This document shows, in pieces, positions 17,497-26,842 of a stretch of 64,000 nt of DNA (its first letter is position 1; every line of letters starts with the position of its first letter). This stretch comes from Methanoculleus methanifontis. Lineage in GTDB: Archaea; Halobacteriota; Methanomicrobia; Methanomicrobiales; Methanoculleaceae. Both the position numbers and the translations under genes were made by a program. The notes under the pieces were generated by a model. It was not told the origin of the DNA. It ran no database searches and saw nothing but the letters and a program-made list of their open reading frames with translations. The DNA lies in assembly GCF_030464365.1 (NCBI RefSeq), contig NZ_VCYI01000004.1, positions 124,001 through 188,000 of the forward strand, in the 5' to 3' direction.

Positions 17497-18324
17497 ACGG
17501 CGAAACCGCTGGATTCCGGCGGGATACCGTTTCTTTTTCCTGGAGATTGTGTTGCGTAGCGGTGCGTGGGGATTTTTCGCCCGGGATGAAAAGGTGTAGG
17601 CCGGACCTTTGCTTGCACAGCGCCGGGCTGCTGGATTTTGTGTACGGCACAAAGGGATTTGCACCGATAATCACTATATAGGGAAGAGTTTCGGGGTGAG
17701 TTGCGACAAAGTGGTCAATGCGAGGAAAGACCCCGTGCAGTGGACCGTGAGGATATCGCCACGCACTGCCCCCGCCCCTTGGGGCGGGGAACAACTGCTG
17801 GAACAGCAGGAGTTTGAGCACCGCAGGTGCGAGTTGCGACGGGCCACGGGGCCGGAGCATGAGCACCGAAGGTGCAGAGGGGGAGGCCGAAGGCCGGGCG
17901 GGGTGGGGGTTTTACAGGTATGGTTTTAGGAGGGAAGACAGGGGAGGGGGCGGGACCCCCTCCCCGTCAGCCCCTCCCCAGCCACGATATCCACTGGAAA
18001 GCCGTGTACGGTTTGATGTCTCGAAGAGAATTATCAAGTGCGAACGGCAGGGGTCCAGTAACCCTGCCCTAGGAAGACAAAAACCGGGCTTATACTCACC
18101 ATCTCGAAAACGGAAACACCCCCAACGTAACAGGAAACCCCGACCACCCCCCACACCGCAAACCTTCCAGACCACGAAAAGCCCCCGCACGGGAATAAGC
18201 CTGCACTTCCGGGCCCCATCATCGGAAACATTCTTCACAAAAAAAGATTTCCGGAGCAACGGATCGGCCGTCCCCCCCAAAACCACAAGCGCTAATATCG
18301 AACCTACCGCATACCTGATCACGA
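17497..18324. other. Intergenic region with repeats between ndk and marC
   Basis: This 828-bp gap holds one inverted-end element (17733-18012) that contains a hairpin ladder. The DNA on either side (17497-17730 and 18013-18300) has no recognisable gene. A T-rich stretch at about 17528-17540 may terminate the ribosomal operon. A ctaatatcg box near 18291-18299, about 29 nt before ATG 18325, may be the marC promoter. Confidence 0.65.
17733..18012. repeat. Inverted-end element enclosing a hairpin ladder
   Basis: The left end gtgcagtggaccgtgaggat continues as ATCGCCACG; the right end on the minus strand reads ACGGCTTTCCAGTGGATATC then GTGGC. Inside are CTGCT-ggaac-AGCAG, GCACC-gca-GGTGC, a GGCC stem and GCACC-gaa-GGTGC, separated by GAGTTTGA, GAGTTGCGA and GGAGCATGA. 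It shows that the two repeat types are nested. Confidence 0.75.
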
Positions 18325-18978
18325 ATGGCTGATCTCCTGAGTTTTGCGCTGCTGACGTTCTCTTCGATCCTCATCGTAGTGAACCCGCTTGCAGCCACCC
18401 TGATCTTCGTCTCCCTCACCGGCACGATGGAACAGGCAGCAAAGCTCAGGGTCGCACGCGACGCAAGCCGGTTCGCCCTGGTCATCCTGCTCCTCTTCAC
18501 CTTCGCAGGAGGCTGGATCCTGCAGCTCTTCGGCATCTCTATCGAGGCCTTCCGCATCGCCGGCGGTCTCCTCCTCTTCGGCATAGGCATGGACATGGTC
18601 TATGCAAAGACCTCCCGGACGAAGATGACCGCTACCGAGAAGTACGAAGGGCAGGACGCGGATGAAATCGCCGTCATGCCACTCGCCATCCCGATGATCG
18701 CGGGGCCCGGCGCCATCACCTCAGCAATCGTGCTGATGAACGAGGCAATGGGCATGAGCGTCGCCGCAATCGCCATCGTGCCGCTCGCTGCCGTTGTGGC
18801 CATCGGGATCACCTACGCCATGATGCAGCGCTCCGACGTTATTGTCCGGCGCATCGGCCAACGAGAGTACCGCGCCGTCAACCGGCTGATGGGGATGCTT
18901 CTCATCGCGATTGCGGTCCAGTTCATCCTCATCGGCATCAGAACCGCCTTCCCCATACTCACCGGAGGAATTGCATGA
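18325..18978 (+). CDS. MarC-family integral membrane protein
   Basis: A 217-residue protein with six predicted helices and the MarC marks SSILIVVNPLAATLIFVSLTG at the N-terminus and PLAIPMIAGPGAITSAI in the middle (about 115-131). MarC proteins are of unsettled transport function; the old antibiotic-resistance name is not supported. It overlaps the next gene by the four bases ATGA. Confidence 0.9.
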   Translation: MADLLSFALLTFSSILIVVNPLAATLIFVSLTGTMEQAAKLRVARDASRFALVILLLFTFAGGWILQLFGISIEAFRIAGGLLLFGIGMDMVYAKTSRTKMTATEKYEGQDADEIAVMPLAIPMIAGPGAITSAIVLMNEAMGMSVAAIAIVPLAAVVAIGITYAMMQRSDVIVRRIGQREYRAVNRLMGMLLIAIAVQFILIGIRTAFPILTGGIA

Positions 18979-19175
18979 CACCCGACCTTACGCTTCCTGG
19001 AGCCGCCCTGGTCAGCACCTGCATCATCGCAGGCGGGATCCTGATCGCGGCGCAGATATTCGCTGTAGAAGTCCCGTTCGCCCCGTACGTCATGGTGGCG
19101 CTCGCCGCCCTCGTCGTCCTCGGCGCCGCCATGCTCGTTCTCTCCTGCAGGGGCCGGGACGTAATCCCATCCTGA
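18975..19175 (+). CDS. Small two-helix membrane protein
   Basis: A 66-residue protein with two hydrophobic segments (about 9-30 and 36-57) and a short basic tail. It is unrecognised. The ATGA overlap with marC and a two-base gap to the next gene indicate translation within the operon. It may be an accessory of MarC, which is inference from coupling only. Confidence 0.65.
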   Translation: MTPDLTLPGAALVSTCIIAGGILIAAQIFAVEVPFAPYVMVALAALVVLGAAMLVLSCRGRDVIPS

Positions 19176-19177
19176 CG

Positions 19178-19975
19178 ATGACGAAGATAGCGCTTGCCCA
19201 GGTTGCCGGCGGCGGTAAGAGGCCGGCCGAGAGGCTCGAGGCGGCCGGCCGGATGGCCGCGGATGCTGCAGCGGCGGGAGCATCGCTCATCTGTTTTCCC
19301 GAGCAGTTCGTGACCGGATGGTCACCCAAGATCCCGCCGGGCTCCGGCGAATCCCTGGACGGCCCGCTCACTGTCGCGTTTGCGCGGATTGCACAGGATA
19401 ACGGTATCGCGGTCGCAGGCTCGATCGTCGAAGCGGGAGAGGGGCATCTCCCAAAAAACACCGCCGTGGTGCTCGATGGAGACGGGAAACTCCTCGCAAC
19501 CTACGCGAAGATCCACCTCTTCTCCCCCGAGGGAGAGGACCGATACTACACCGCAGGCGACCGGATCGCCACGTTCACCGTCGACAAAACGAAGTTCGGG
19601 ATCGCCGTCTGCTACGACCTGCGGTTCCCGGAACTCTTCCGGATCTACGCCGTAGCCGGCGTGGAGTGCATGCTGGTCCCGGCGGCATGGCCCTGCTCCC
19701 GGCTCTCCCACTGGGAGACCCTGCTCCCCGCACGCGCTCTTGAGAACCGGTGCTACGTGGCCGGGATCAACACGGCCGGCCGACCGGGCGCGCCCTGTTG
19801 CGGGGGGTCGCTCGCTGCCGATCCGGACGGCGCCGTCATCGGCCGATGCGGGGCCGGAGAAGAGGCCCTCACCGTCGAGGTCGATCCAGCGGCGGTTCAT
19901 GATGCCCGATCCGCGCTCCCTTCACTTTCAGACCGCAGAAGTGACCTTTATCACAGTCTCCTCTCCAAACTGTAG
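19178..19975 (+). CDS. Carbon-nitrogen hydrolase (nitrilase superfamily)
   Basis: A 265-residue amidohydrolase with the Glu-Lys-Cys triad: E42 in CFPEQF, K111 in YAKIHLF and C145 in VCYDLRFPELFR. The second structural Glu is also present before the Lys. The pattern fits the omega-amidase/Nit2-like branch, which hydrolyses small amides such as alpha-ketoglutaramate; deaminated glutathione is not expected in archaea, so the substrate is open. I start at ATG 19178 because it yields the standard MTKIALAQVAGG N-terminus. Confidence 0.88.
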   Translation: MTKIALAQVAGGGKRPAERLEAAGRMAADAAAAGASLICFPEQFVTGWSPKIPPGSGESLDGPLTVAFARIAQDNGIAVAGSIVEAGEGHLPKNTAVVLDGDGKLLATYAKIHLFSPEGEDRYYTAGDRIATFTVDKTKFGIAVCYDLRFPELFRIYAVAGVECMLVPAAWPCSRLSHWETLLPARALENRCYVAGINTAGRPGAPCCGGSLAADPDGAVIGRCGAGEEALTVEVDPAAVHDARSALPSLSDRRSDLYHSLLSKL

Positions 19976-19984
19976 AGATTTCCC

Positions 19985-20728
19985 ATGCGGGGTGACCAGC
20001 ACGTATCGCTCAGTCTCGCCACAGCAGCACTCCTTATCGCTCCCTGGGCCACCACAATCGACCCGGCCGCGATCGCCGTGCTTCTCTTCGGCGTTTTCGT
20101 CGGATCGCTTGCCCCGGACGCTGACGCCGTCGATGCGGCGATATTCAACGGCAGAATTGCCGGCGCGAAAGGGAAGAGAGGACAGGTCGTAAACGGTTTT
20201 GCCGTGTTGCTTCCGATCTTCGGCTATACCATCAGGTATCTCATCTATTACCCGCTCTCTCTCGTCTTCATGCTGATCCTCCGGAAGAGTTACCGGCACA
20301 GGCACCGCGGGCTGCTCCACTCGTTCTCAGGTGTCGGGCTGACAACCCTCGCCCTCTCCGGTTACCTGGCTCTCATCCTCACCTGGCTCGGGAGTTCCCT
20401 CGCGCTTCTTCCGGCTTTCGGGTGCGCATTCTTTGCAGGGTGCATCCTCCACCTCGTGGAGGACACCTGCACCCCGGCCGGGGTTGCCTGGCTCTACCCC
20501 TTCTCCCGGCGGCGAGTGGCCGGCCGTGTCCGGACCCAGGGAGCCTTTGAGGTGCGCCCTGCAGCCTTCGGCATCGTGCTTGTCATAGCAGCGGCCGGGA
20601 TGTTCATCGCGCCGTTCGTGACTGCCATCCCGGTCAAAGAACTCGGATCTCTCGCGCTCGTCGCCGCTCCCGTCCTCTGGCTGGTCTTCATGCTCGTCTC
20701 TCGCGTCCGGCCCGAGCGGCGGCGGTAA
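19985..20728 (+). CDS. YdjM/DUF457-like membrane-bound metal-dependent hydrolase
   Basis: A 247-residue membrane protein. His/Asp residues in GDQHVSLSLA, GSLAPDADAVDAA, YRHRHRGLLHSF and HLVEDTCTPAG correspond to the metal-site residues of the YdjM (LexA-regulated inner-membrane hydrolase) family. About five helices flank them. The biological substrate is unknown for the family. It lies 9 bp after the nitrilase gene in what appears to be one transcription unit. Confidence 0.8.
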   Translation: MRGDQHVSLSLATAALLIAPWATTIDPAAIAVLLFGVFVGSLAPDADAVDAAIFNGRIAGAKGKRGQVVNGFAVLLPIFGYTIRYLIYYPLSLVFMLILRKSYRHRHRGLLHSFSGVGLTTLALSGYLALILTWLGSSLALLPAFGCAFFAGCILHLVEDTCTPAGVAWLYPFSRRRVAGRVRTQGAFEVRPAAFGIVLVIAAAGMFIAPFVTAIPVKELGSLALVAAPVLWLVFMLVSRVRPERRR

Positions 20729-20754
20729 ACCGGACTTCCCTGGAGCCCATAGCA

Positions 20755-20763
20755 TATCTATAC
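20755..20763 (+). promoter_or_regulatory. TATA box for threonine synthase
   Basis: The string atctatacg is centred about 29 nt before ATG 20789, the spacing expected for a leaderless archaeal mRNA. Confidence 0.45.
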
Positions 20764-20788
20764 GTATCCGCGCGATCAACGATTCTCT

Positions 20789-21994
20789 ATGTACCGTCTC
20801 GTCTGCGTTCATTGTGGTGCAACCTACTCACCGGACCAGATCATCTATACGTGCAACCGCTGTGGACATCTGCTGACCGTCGAATACGACCTTGACGGCA
20901 TCAACGTCTCACGCGACGAATGGAACCGGCGCCCCCTCTCCGTCTGGCGCTACCGCGAACTCCTCCCGGTTCGGGGCGAGCCGGTCTCACTCCAGGAAGG
21001 AGGAACCCCGCTCTACCACCTGAAAAAAATCGGCAAAGAACTGGGTCTCTCCGAACTCTACGCAAAACACGAGGGGATGAACCCGACCGGTTCGTTCAAG
21101 GACCGCGGGATGACCGTGGGCGTCAGCATGGCCTGCGAACTCGGGATGAAGAGTGTCGCCTGTGCCAGCACCGGGAACACCTCCGCAAGCCTCGCTGCCT
21201 ACGCGGCGAAGGGCGGCGTCCCCTGCGTCGTCCTCCTGCCCGCGGGAAAGGTCGCTCTCGGGAAGGTCGCCCAGGCGCTGATGCACGGTGCCCGGGTCAT
21301 CTCCATCCGCGGCAATTTCGATCGGGCGCTCGAGATGGTACACGAGCTCTGTATCAGCCACGGCCTCTACCTCTTGAACTCGGTCAACCCCTACCGGCTT
21401 GAGGGGCAGAAGACGATCGGGTTCGAGGCGATCGACCAGCTCGGCGGCGAGGTGCCCGACAGGATAGTCCTCCCGGTAGGAAACGCAGGCAACATCTCCG
21501 CGGTCTACAAAGGGCTCCGCGAACTCGAAACCCTCGGGTTCATCGACCGGCTGCCGATGATGACCGGCATCCAGGCTGCCGGTTCTCAGCCGGTGGTGAA
21601 GGCGATAGAGCAGAACCTCGAGGTGCTGGTTCCGGAGTCCGCACCCGAGACCGTTGCGACCGCGATACGGATCGGCGCCCCGGTGAACGCGGAGAAGGCA
21701 CTCGTCGCCATCCGCGCGACGGGCGGGACGGCGGCATCCGTGACCGACGAGGAGATCCTTGCCATGCAGCGCGACCTTGCAAGAAAAGAAGGAATCGGGG
21801 TCGAACCCGCCTCGGCGGCCTCGGTAGCCGGAATACGGAAACTTGCCGAAAACGGCCTGATCGATAAGGATGAACGGATCGTCTGCGTGGTGACCGGCCA
21901 CCTCTTGAAAGATCCCGAAACAGTGGTGCGACAATGCGAGCCCCCCATCGAGATCGACGCGGATCTGTCCTCGCTGCTCTCTGCCTTGCGCTGA
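20789..21994 (+). CDS. thrC: Threonine synthase
   Basis: A 401-residue PLP enzyme converting O-phosphohomoserine to threonine. An N-terminal zinc ribbon (C6, C9, C22, C25) is common in archaeal ThrC. The PLP lysine is K104 in NPTGSFKDRGM; the phosphate-binding loop is seen in ASTGNTSASLAAYAAKGG, and LLPAGKVALGK follows. The last 61 bases encode, in another frame, the N-terminus of the next gene. Confidence 0.95.
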   Translation: MYRLVCVHCGATYSPDQIIYTCNRCGHLLTVEYDLDGINVSRDEWNRRPLSVWRYRELLPVRGEPVSLQEGGTPLYHLKKIGKELGLSELYAKHEGMNPTGSFKDRGMTVGVSMACELGMKSVACASTGNTSASLAAYAAKGGVPCVVLLPAGKVALGKVAQALMHGARVISIRGNFDRALEMVHELCISHGLYLLNSVNPYRLEGQKTIGFEAIDQLGGEVPDRIVLPVGNAGNISAVYKGLRELETLGFIDRLPMMTGIQAAGSQPVVKAIEQNLEVLVPESAPETVATAIRIGAPVNAEKALVAIRATGGTAASVTDEEILAMQRDLARKEGIGVEPASAASVAGIRKLAENGLIDKDERIVCVVTGHLLKDPETVVRQCEPPIEIDADLSSLLSALR

Positions 21995-22548
21995 TCCTGA
22001 TCGGTGCTCCGGCGGCGGCACAGGAGGCTGTCGTCCAGGTGCTCCCCGGGGGCACTGCCTACGAGGCCACGATCCAGGTCACGGGGAGCGAGCACACCTT
22101 CTGGACACCAGGGATGCTGGGGGAGCGGGTTCCACTTCAGGTCGAGGAACTCGAGGTGTTCGATTCTGCGGGCCCTATCGAGTACCAGGACGCGGGAAGA
22201 GGCGTCATCACCTTCCCGGAGGGAAACTACACGATCACCTACCGGGCCCCCGTGAGAGATAACCACCTTGTCGCGGCCTTCGATACGCCGTACTCCGTAA
22301 CCGTCGCTCTTCCCGAGGGAGTCGACGTCAAAAACCCGCTCATCGGCATGATCAGCCCCGGTGGGGTGATCTCTACCGGGGCGAACGGGACCACGGAGGT
22401 CGCCTGGGACCAGATACGTGTCGTGGAGACACGCTTCTACACACCCGAACGCGAGATCCTGCTCACCACCTTCGGCACCATATGGATCGCGGTCGCGCTC
22501 GTCCTGATCCTTCCCCTCCTCATCTCGCGAAGGAAGGGGGGCGAATGA
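21934..22548 (+). CDS. Exported protein with C-terminal membrane anchor, unknown function
   Basis: A 204-residue protein with a signal peptide (MRAPHRDRRGSVLAALCLAL, cleavage near PAAAQ), a beta-rich domain of about 140 residues with a single NYT glycosylation sequon near GNYTITYR, and one C-terminal transmembrane helix (about 180-198) followed by RRKGGE. Because the signal peptide is encoded inside the 3' end of thrC, the overlap is real rather than a wrong start. It overlaps the LysE-like gene by ATGA. I do not recognise the family. Confidence 0.75.
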   Translation: MRAPHRDRRGSVLAALCLALILIGAPAAAQEAVVQVLPGGTAYEATIQVTGSEHTFWTPGMLGERVPLQVEELEVFDSAGPIEYQDAGRGVITFPEGNYTITYRAPVRDNHLVAAFDTPYSVTVALPEGVDVKNPLIGMISPGGVISTGANGTTEVAWDQIRVVETRFYTPEREILLTTFGTIWIAVALVLILPLLISRRKGGE

Positions 22549-23120
22549 TCGACGTCGTCGCGGCATCGTTCCTGATCGGGTTCTCCGGGGCCGCCTCCCC
22601 CGGGCCCATGACCGCCTCGGTCCTCGGCCTCGGGTCGCGGCAGCCCGGCCGGTTCGTTGCGGGGCTTGTCGCGGGGCACGGCATCCCTGAAGCCGCCATG
22701 GTCGCGGCCATAGCCTTCGGTGTGCGCGACATCCCCCATATCGATCTCATTGCTCTTCTCGGCTCAGGTATTCTGATCGCGTTCGGCATTGTGCAGTTCC
22801 TCCATGCGGGAGAAAGTGTCATCGTGAAGGAAGAAACCCGGGCACCGGTTGCCCTCGGGCTGGCCTGCACGCTCGGCAACCCCTACTGGTGGGTCTGGTG
22901 GCTCACGTTCGGCGTCGGGTTTCTCGCGCTCCACCCAGCGTTCGTAGAGTTCTACGTCGGGCATATCGGCGCGGATATCGTCTGGCTGGGCCTCCTTGCC
23001 TTTGCGGTCTCACGGGGAGCGAATGTTCTCGGCCATCATTACAAAAAAGTGGTGCAGGCGAGCGGACTCGCCATGGTTCTCTTCGGGCTATACTTTACTC
23101 TGACGATTCTTTCGCCTTGA
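22545..23120 (+). CDS. LysE-type translocator family membrane protein
   Basis: A 191-residue protein with about six helices and the LysE/RhtB N-terminal mark [20 protein letters not shown], with [15 protein letters not shown] in the central part. The family exports amino acids or related solutes. It follows threonine synthase and an exported protein in the same run of overlapping genes, so amino-acid efflux is plausible, but the substrate is unknown. Its 3' end overlaps porB on the opposite strand by 26 bp. Confidence 0.85.
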   Translation: MIDVVAASFLIGFSGAASPGPMTASVLGLGSRQPGRFVAGLVAGHGIPEAAMVAAIAFGVRDIPHIDLIALLGSGILIAFGIVQFLHAGESVIVKEETRAPVALGLACTLGNPYWWVWWLTFGVGFLALHPAFVEFYVGHIGADIVWLGLLAFAVSRGANVLGHHYKKVVQASGLAMVLFGLYFTLTILSP

Positions 23121-24003
23121 TATCGATCCCGAACCGCTCGGCGTTTGCGTCGGCGATCCCCTGGATCTGCGTGATCACGTCGTCCCGGCGGGCGGGCTTG
23201 AAGAGGTGCCGGAAACGCTTCTGCTTTGCGAGGTACTCCTCGACCGGCTTCCGACTCACCTTCTTCGCCTTCTCGACCCGGCCGTCGACCATCTCGTAGT
23301 TCACCCAGAGACCGGTCTCGATGGCAAGTTTGGCCATGTTGAGCGTTTCGCCGGCCTCAAAGCCCCATCCCGTGCAGCAGGGGGTGTGCACCTGGATGTA
23401 GCAGGGGCCGGGGGTGTTGATTGCCCGCTCGACCTTCTTTATGAAGTCGTTCGGGTAGGCGATCGAGGCGGTTGCGACGTAGGGCGCACCGTGAGCCGCG
23501 AGGATCGCGGGCATATCCTTCTTCGGACGCGGATTGCCGAGCGAGCACGCCCCGGCCGGGCTCGTCGTGGTGCTCGCGCCGTAGGGCGTCGCGCCCGACC
23601 GCTGGATGCCCGTGTTCATGTAGGCCTCGTTGTCGTAGCAGATGTAGGTGATGTCGTGGCCGCGCTCGAAGGCGCCGCTGATGCAGAGCACCCCGATATC
23701 GAGCGTGGACCCGTCGCCCCCGATACAGACGACCTTCTCCGTTCGCCCCTGCCTCTTCAGCGACGCTTCGATGCCGGAGGCAACCGCCGCGGGGTTCTCG
23801 AAGAGCGAGTGGATCCAGGGAACGCCCCAGGCCGTCTCAGGATAGGGTGTGGAGAAGACCTCCATGCACCCCGTCGCGGCGGCGATGATGACGTTCTTTC
23901 CGGTCGCCTTGAGGAGGAGCCGGGCCGCAAGCGCCGGGCCGCACCCGCCGCACGCCCGGTGCCCGGCCGAGAAGAGTTCGCATCCTCCCTCTACTTCAGC
24001 CAT
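23095..24003 (-). CDS. porB: Pyruvate:ferredoxin oxidoreductase beta subunit
   Basis: A 302-residue TPP-binding subunit. Conserved cysteines (C18, C21, C46 and one near residue 210) ligate the proximal [4Fe-4S] cluster. The TPP motif [20 protein letters not shown], with a downstream [10 protein letters not shown], binds Mg-TPP. In methanogens the enzyme reductively carboxylates acetyl-CoA to pyruvate. It is the last gene of the porGDAB operon. Confidence 0.95.
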   Translation of the reverse strand: MAEVEGGCELFSAGHRACGGCGPALAARLLLKATGKNVIIAAATGCMEVFSTPYPETAWGVPWIHSLFENPAAVASGIEASLKRQGRTEKVVCIGGDGSTLDIGVLCISGAFERGHDITYICYDNEAYMNTGIQRSGATPYGASTTTSPAGACSLGNPRPKKDMPAILAAHGAPYVATASIAYPNDFIKKVERAINTPGPCYIQVHTPCCTGWGFEAGETLNMAKLAIETGLWVNYEMVDGRVEKAKKVSRKPVEEYLAKQKRFRHLFKPARRDDVITQIQGIADANAERFGIDIKAKESSE

Positions 24004-25158
24004 TCAGAGCACCTCCGTCCGTAGTCCATAGAACATATCTCCTTCTCCCTTCTCGGCGAGGTCGACGACCGCGGCGATATCCCGCTTTCTCACGTCGCGC
24101 CCGCCGAGGGCAATGATGTAGTCGTATACGGATATGCCGGAGCCATAGAGCGCCGCTTTCACCTCGGTGCCGACAGCCCCGCCGTTGCCGAGCGAGATGT
24201 TCTTGTCGAGCACCGCGACCGTCGAGACATCTTTGAGCGCATCCGCGATCTCCTGAGCGGGGAATGGTCGGAACACCCGGATGTTCAAGAGCCCAACCTT
24301 CCGTCCGTGCTCGCGCATCTCGTCGACGGCGTCCTTTGCGGTGCCGCAGATGGAGCCCATGGCGACAAGCGCGGTATCGGCGTCCTCGAGCCGGTAGCCC
24401 TCGACAAGCGCGGAGTAGTCCCTGTCGAACTGTTCGCCGAACTCACGCCCGGCCTTGATAAACGCTTGCTTGGCACGCTCCATCGCCCGGTCGACCTCAT
24501 AGCGGAACTCCATGTAGTACTCGGGCGTCGCGTACATCCCGAAACTCAACGGGTTTGCGGCGTCCAGCCGCTGGTACGGGTTGAAAGCGGGCAGGTAGGC
24601 GTCCACCTCCTCCTGAGTGGGGAGGGCGACCGGCTCATAGGTGTGCGTGAGGATGAACCCGTCGAAGCAGACGAACGCCGGGAGGAGGATGTCGTGATCC
24701 TCACAGACTTTGTAGGCGATCATGTGGAGATCGGCGGCTTCCTGGTTGTCCTCCGCGTAGAACTGCAGCCACCCAGAGTCGCGCAACGATATCGAGTCCT
24801 GCTGGTCGTTCCAGATCGAGAGCGGCGCGCCGAGAGAACGGTTCGCGATCGTCATCACGATCGGCTGGCGCATCCCCGCCACGTTGAAGCAGACCTCGAA
24901 CATCAGGGCAAGCCCCTGGGACGTCGTTGCCGAATAGACCCGGGAACCCGCCGCACTCGCACCGAGGCAGGCGGAAAGGGCCGAGAACTCGCTCTCGACC
25001 GTGATGTACTCGGCATCGATCTCGCAGTTCGCCACCATCTGGGCAAGGTCTTCGACGATGTGCGTCTGTGGCGTGATAGGGTAGGCTGAGATCACCTGCG
25101 GGCGGCAACGTTTCACAATCTCGGCTACCGCATGGGATCCTTCCATAAACTCCAGCAT
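24004..25158 (-). CDS. porA: Pyruvate:ferredoxin oxidoreductase alpha subunit
   Basis: A 384-residue catalytic subunit beginning MLEFMEGSHAVAEIVKRCRP and containing YPITPQTHIVEDLA and ATTSQGLALMFEVCFNVAG, which are typical of PorA. The C-terminal domain includes LNIRVFRPFPAQEIADALKD. It abuts porB with TGA directly followed by ATG and overlaps porD by one base (TAATG). Confidence 0.95.
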   Translation of the reverse strand: MLEFMEGSHAVAEIVKRCRPQVISAYPITPQTHIVEDLAQMVANCEIDAEYITVESEFSALSACLGASAAGSRVYSATTSQGLALMFEVCFNVAGMRQPIVMTIANRSLGAPLSIWNDQQDSISLRDSGWLQFYAEDNQEAADLHMIAYKVCEDHDILLPAFVCFDGFILTHTYEPVALPTQEEVDAYLPAFNPYQRLDAANPLSFGMYATPEYYMEFRYEVDRAMERAKQAFIKAGREFGEQFDRDYSALVEGYRLEDADTALVAMGSICGTAKDAVDEMREHGRKVGLLNIRVFRPFPAQEIADALKDVSTVAVLDKNISLGNGGAVGTEVKAALYGSGISVYDYIIALGGRDVRKRDIAAVVDLAEKGEGDMFYGLRTEVL

Positions 25159-25418
25159 TATTTCTCCTCCTTCTCCATCGTGATGCCTTTCTTCGGGCAG
25201 ATCTCCACGCAGATCCCGCAGCCCTTGCAGTAGTCAAGGTCGGGCTCGAACGTGCCTTCCTCCGTCTCGCGGACGCACCCTTCCGGACATACCAGGGCAC
25301 ACATGCCGCACTTCGTGCAGTTCTCGGGATCAAAGACCGGTTTGAAGACCCGCCAGCCGCCCGTCTTGTTATCAAGCGCCTTCCCGGGAGGCGCAACACA
25401 CCCGACCCGCAGCGCCAT
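25158..25418 (-). CDS. porD: Pyruvate:ferredoxin oxidoreductase delta (ferredoxin) subunit
   Basis: An 86-residue polyferredoxin with two [4Fe-4S] motifs, CTKCGMCALVCPEG and CKGCGICVEICPKKG. It wires electrons between PorB and external ferredoxin. It is coupled to its neighbours by one-base TAATG overlaps on both sides. Confidence 0.95.
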   Translation of the reverse strand: MALRVGCVAPPGKALDNKTGGWRVFKPVFDPENCTKCGMCALVCPEGCVRETEEGTFEPDLDYCKGCGICVEICPKKGITMEKEEK

Positions 25419-25963
25419 TATGCGGCACCCCCGATCTGGTTGTAGGCGCGTTCCGCGGCCCTGACGTTCTTATCGGCCATGCTCCCGGAGAACCGGCGCC
25501 GCAGCGCGTGCTCAAGCGGCTCAAGTCCAATCTCTCCGGTGGCTGCGGCAAACGCGCCCATCAGGGTTGTATTGGTGATGGGCACACCGAGTTCTTCGAG
25601 CGCGATAGTGGTCGCATCGATGGTATAGACCTTGACGCCCTCCGGAACACCGGAATCAAAGTCGGACTTCTCGGTGTTGACGATGGCGATCCCGCCTGCT
25701 TTCATACCGTTGAAGACGTCGACATCCCCAATCAGGGTCGGGTCCTGCACGATGATGTAATCGGGTTCATAGATCTGGCTGCGCAGCCGTACCTTCTCGT
25801 CGCTGAACCGGACAAACGCCTGAACCGGGGCACCTCGGCGTTCCACACCGAAAGCCGGGAATGCCTGGGAAAAGACACCGCCCTCAAAAGCCGCGTAAGC
25901 AATGAGTTCGGCGGCGGTCACGGAACCCTGACCACCCCTGCCGTGAATGCGTAACTCTCTCAA
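25418..25963 (-). CDS. porG: Pyruvate:ferredoxin oxidoreductase gamma subunit
   Basis: A 181-residue gamma subunit with the typical RIHGRGGQGSVTAAELIAYA start, FPAFGVERRGAPVQAFVR, and a C-terminal MGAFAAATGEIGLE. The start is TTG (25963-25961) with a G-rich site about eight bases upstream; no better ATG exists. It heads the porGDAB operon. Gamma and delta as separate small genes are typical of the four-subunit archaeal form. Confidence 0.94.
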   Translation of the reverse strand: MRELRIHGRGGQGSVTAAELIAYAAFEGGVFSQAFPAFGVERRGAPVQAFVRFSDEKVRLRSQIYEPDYIIVQDPTLIGDVDVFNGMKAGGIAIVNTEKSDFDSGVPEGVKVYTIDATTIALEELGVPITNTTLMGAFAAATGEIGLEPLEHALRRRFSGSMADKNVRAAERAYNQIGGAA

Positions 25964-25994
25964 ACAAAAACCCCCTTTAAATCTTAATGATTAA

Positions 25995-26006
25995 TAATAT
26001 AAATAC
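25995..26006 (-). promoter_or_regulatory. porGDAB TATA box
   Basis: The minus strand reads GTATTTATATTA here, a good TATA box about 35-40 nt before the porG TTG start, in an AT-rich patch within otherwise GC-rich DNA. Confidence 0.6.
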
Positions 26007-26125
26007 CCGGCACTCATAGGGCGCGCCGGAGCCGTGAACAGGCCGGAACATCCGTTGCCCCGCAGAGGACATAATTATTGCCGGTGCCGGGAGAGGTGGA
26101 GCGGAGGCGCGGAGGCTGTCGCCTT

Positions 26126-26743
26126 TCACTGGACGTTTGCAAGGCGGCTTTTGAGTTCCTCAGCGGTGCAGTGCCGCACTTCCATAAGGGCGGAGACGAT
26201 CGCGTCCGAAAAGACCAGTGCCGCGGTCTCGAAGAGTGTCCCGAGAGGGGCGAACGACCCGGAGACCGACCGGTACTGTCCGGTGAGCTGGCGAATCTCA
26301 AAGTCACTTGGGATATCCGCATCCTTGAGCCGGTTGTTCCCGATCTCGACGATGCAATCGGCCATACGGCCGATGTGCGAGTCGGGCGTCGAGGTGATGA
26401 GACAGATCTTCCCCCCGATCTCCCGGGCGGTCTCGCACGCGTCCACGACCGATCGGGTCTCCCCCGAGCCCGAGAACGCGACGAGAACGTCTTCCGGGCC
26501 GAACGCGGGCGTGATCGTCTCGCCGATGACGTAACTCTCGAACCCGAGATGCATCAGCCGCTGGGCAAACGCCCGCGCGACAAGGCCGGAGCGTCCGGCT
26601 CCAGCAAGATAGATCCGCTTTGCGTTGAGAATCTCTTCGAGAAACCGGCCGGCATTCTCCAGATCTATCGTGCGCGCCACCTCTTCAAGACGCGACGTCA
26701 TCAGGAGCATGAGATCGGCGATACTGGGGCATTCCTGCTGCAT
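26126..26743 (-). CDS. hxlB: 6-phospho-3-hexuloisomerase (SIS domain)
   Basis: A 205-residue SIS-domain isomerase. The sugar-phosphate site is seen in YLAGAGRSGLVARAFAQRL (about 45-63) and in AFSGSGETRSVVDACE (about 89-104); PLGTLFETAALVFSDAIV is typical of PHI. With hexulose-phosphate synthase it interconverts fructose 6-phosphate and ribulose 5-phosphate plus formaldehyde, the archaeal route to pentoses. No hxlA partner lies in the window. It appears to be a single gene. Confidence 0.88.
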   Translation of the reverse strand: MQQECPSIADLMLLMTSRLEEVARTIDLENAGRFLEEILNAKRIYLAGAGRSGLVARAFAQRLMHLGFESYVIGETITPAFGPEDVLVAFSGSGETRSVVDACETAREIGGKICLITSTPDSHIGRMADCIVEIGNNRLKDADIPSDFEIRQLTGQYRSVSGSFAPLGTLFETAALVFSDAIVSALMEVRHCTAEELKSRLANVQ

Positions 26744-26842
26744 GGTTCCGGCCTCTCCTCAATTAAACCACTATACTACCCGGCACCACTTAAAAGAATA
26801 TGAAACCGGAGGGGCGCTTCCCGCCGGTCTGCCCGGGCCGGG

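Noticed and set aside
17990-18012. Origin recognition box suggested by ccactggaaa at the element end
   Set aside because: The string belongs to the recurrent inverted-end repeat, lies about 36 kb from orc1/cdc6, and other copies vary at these bases (for example caacggaaa at 7839).
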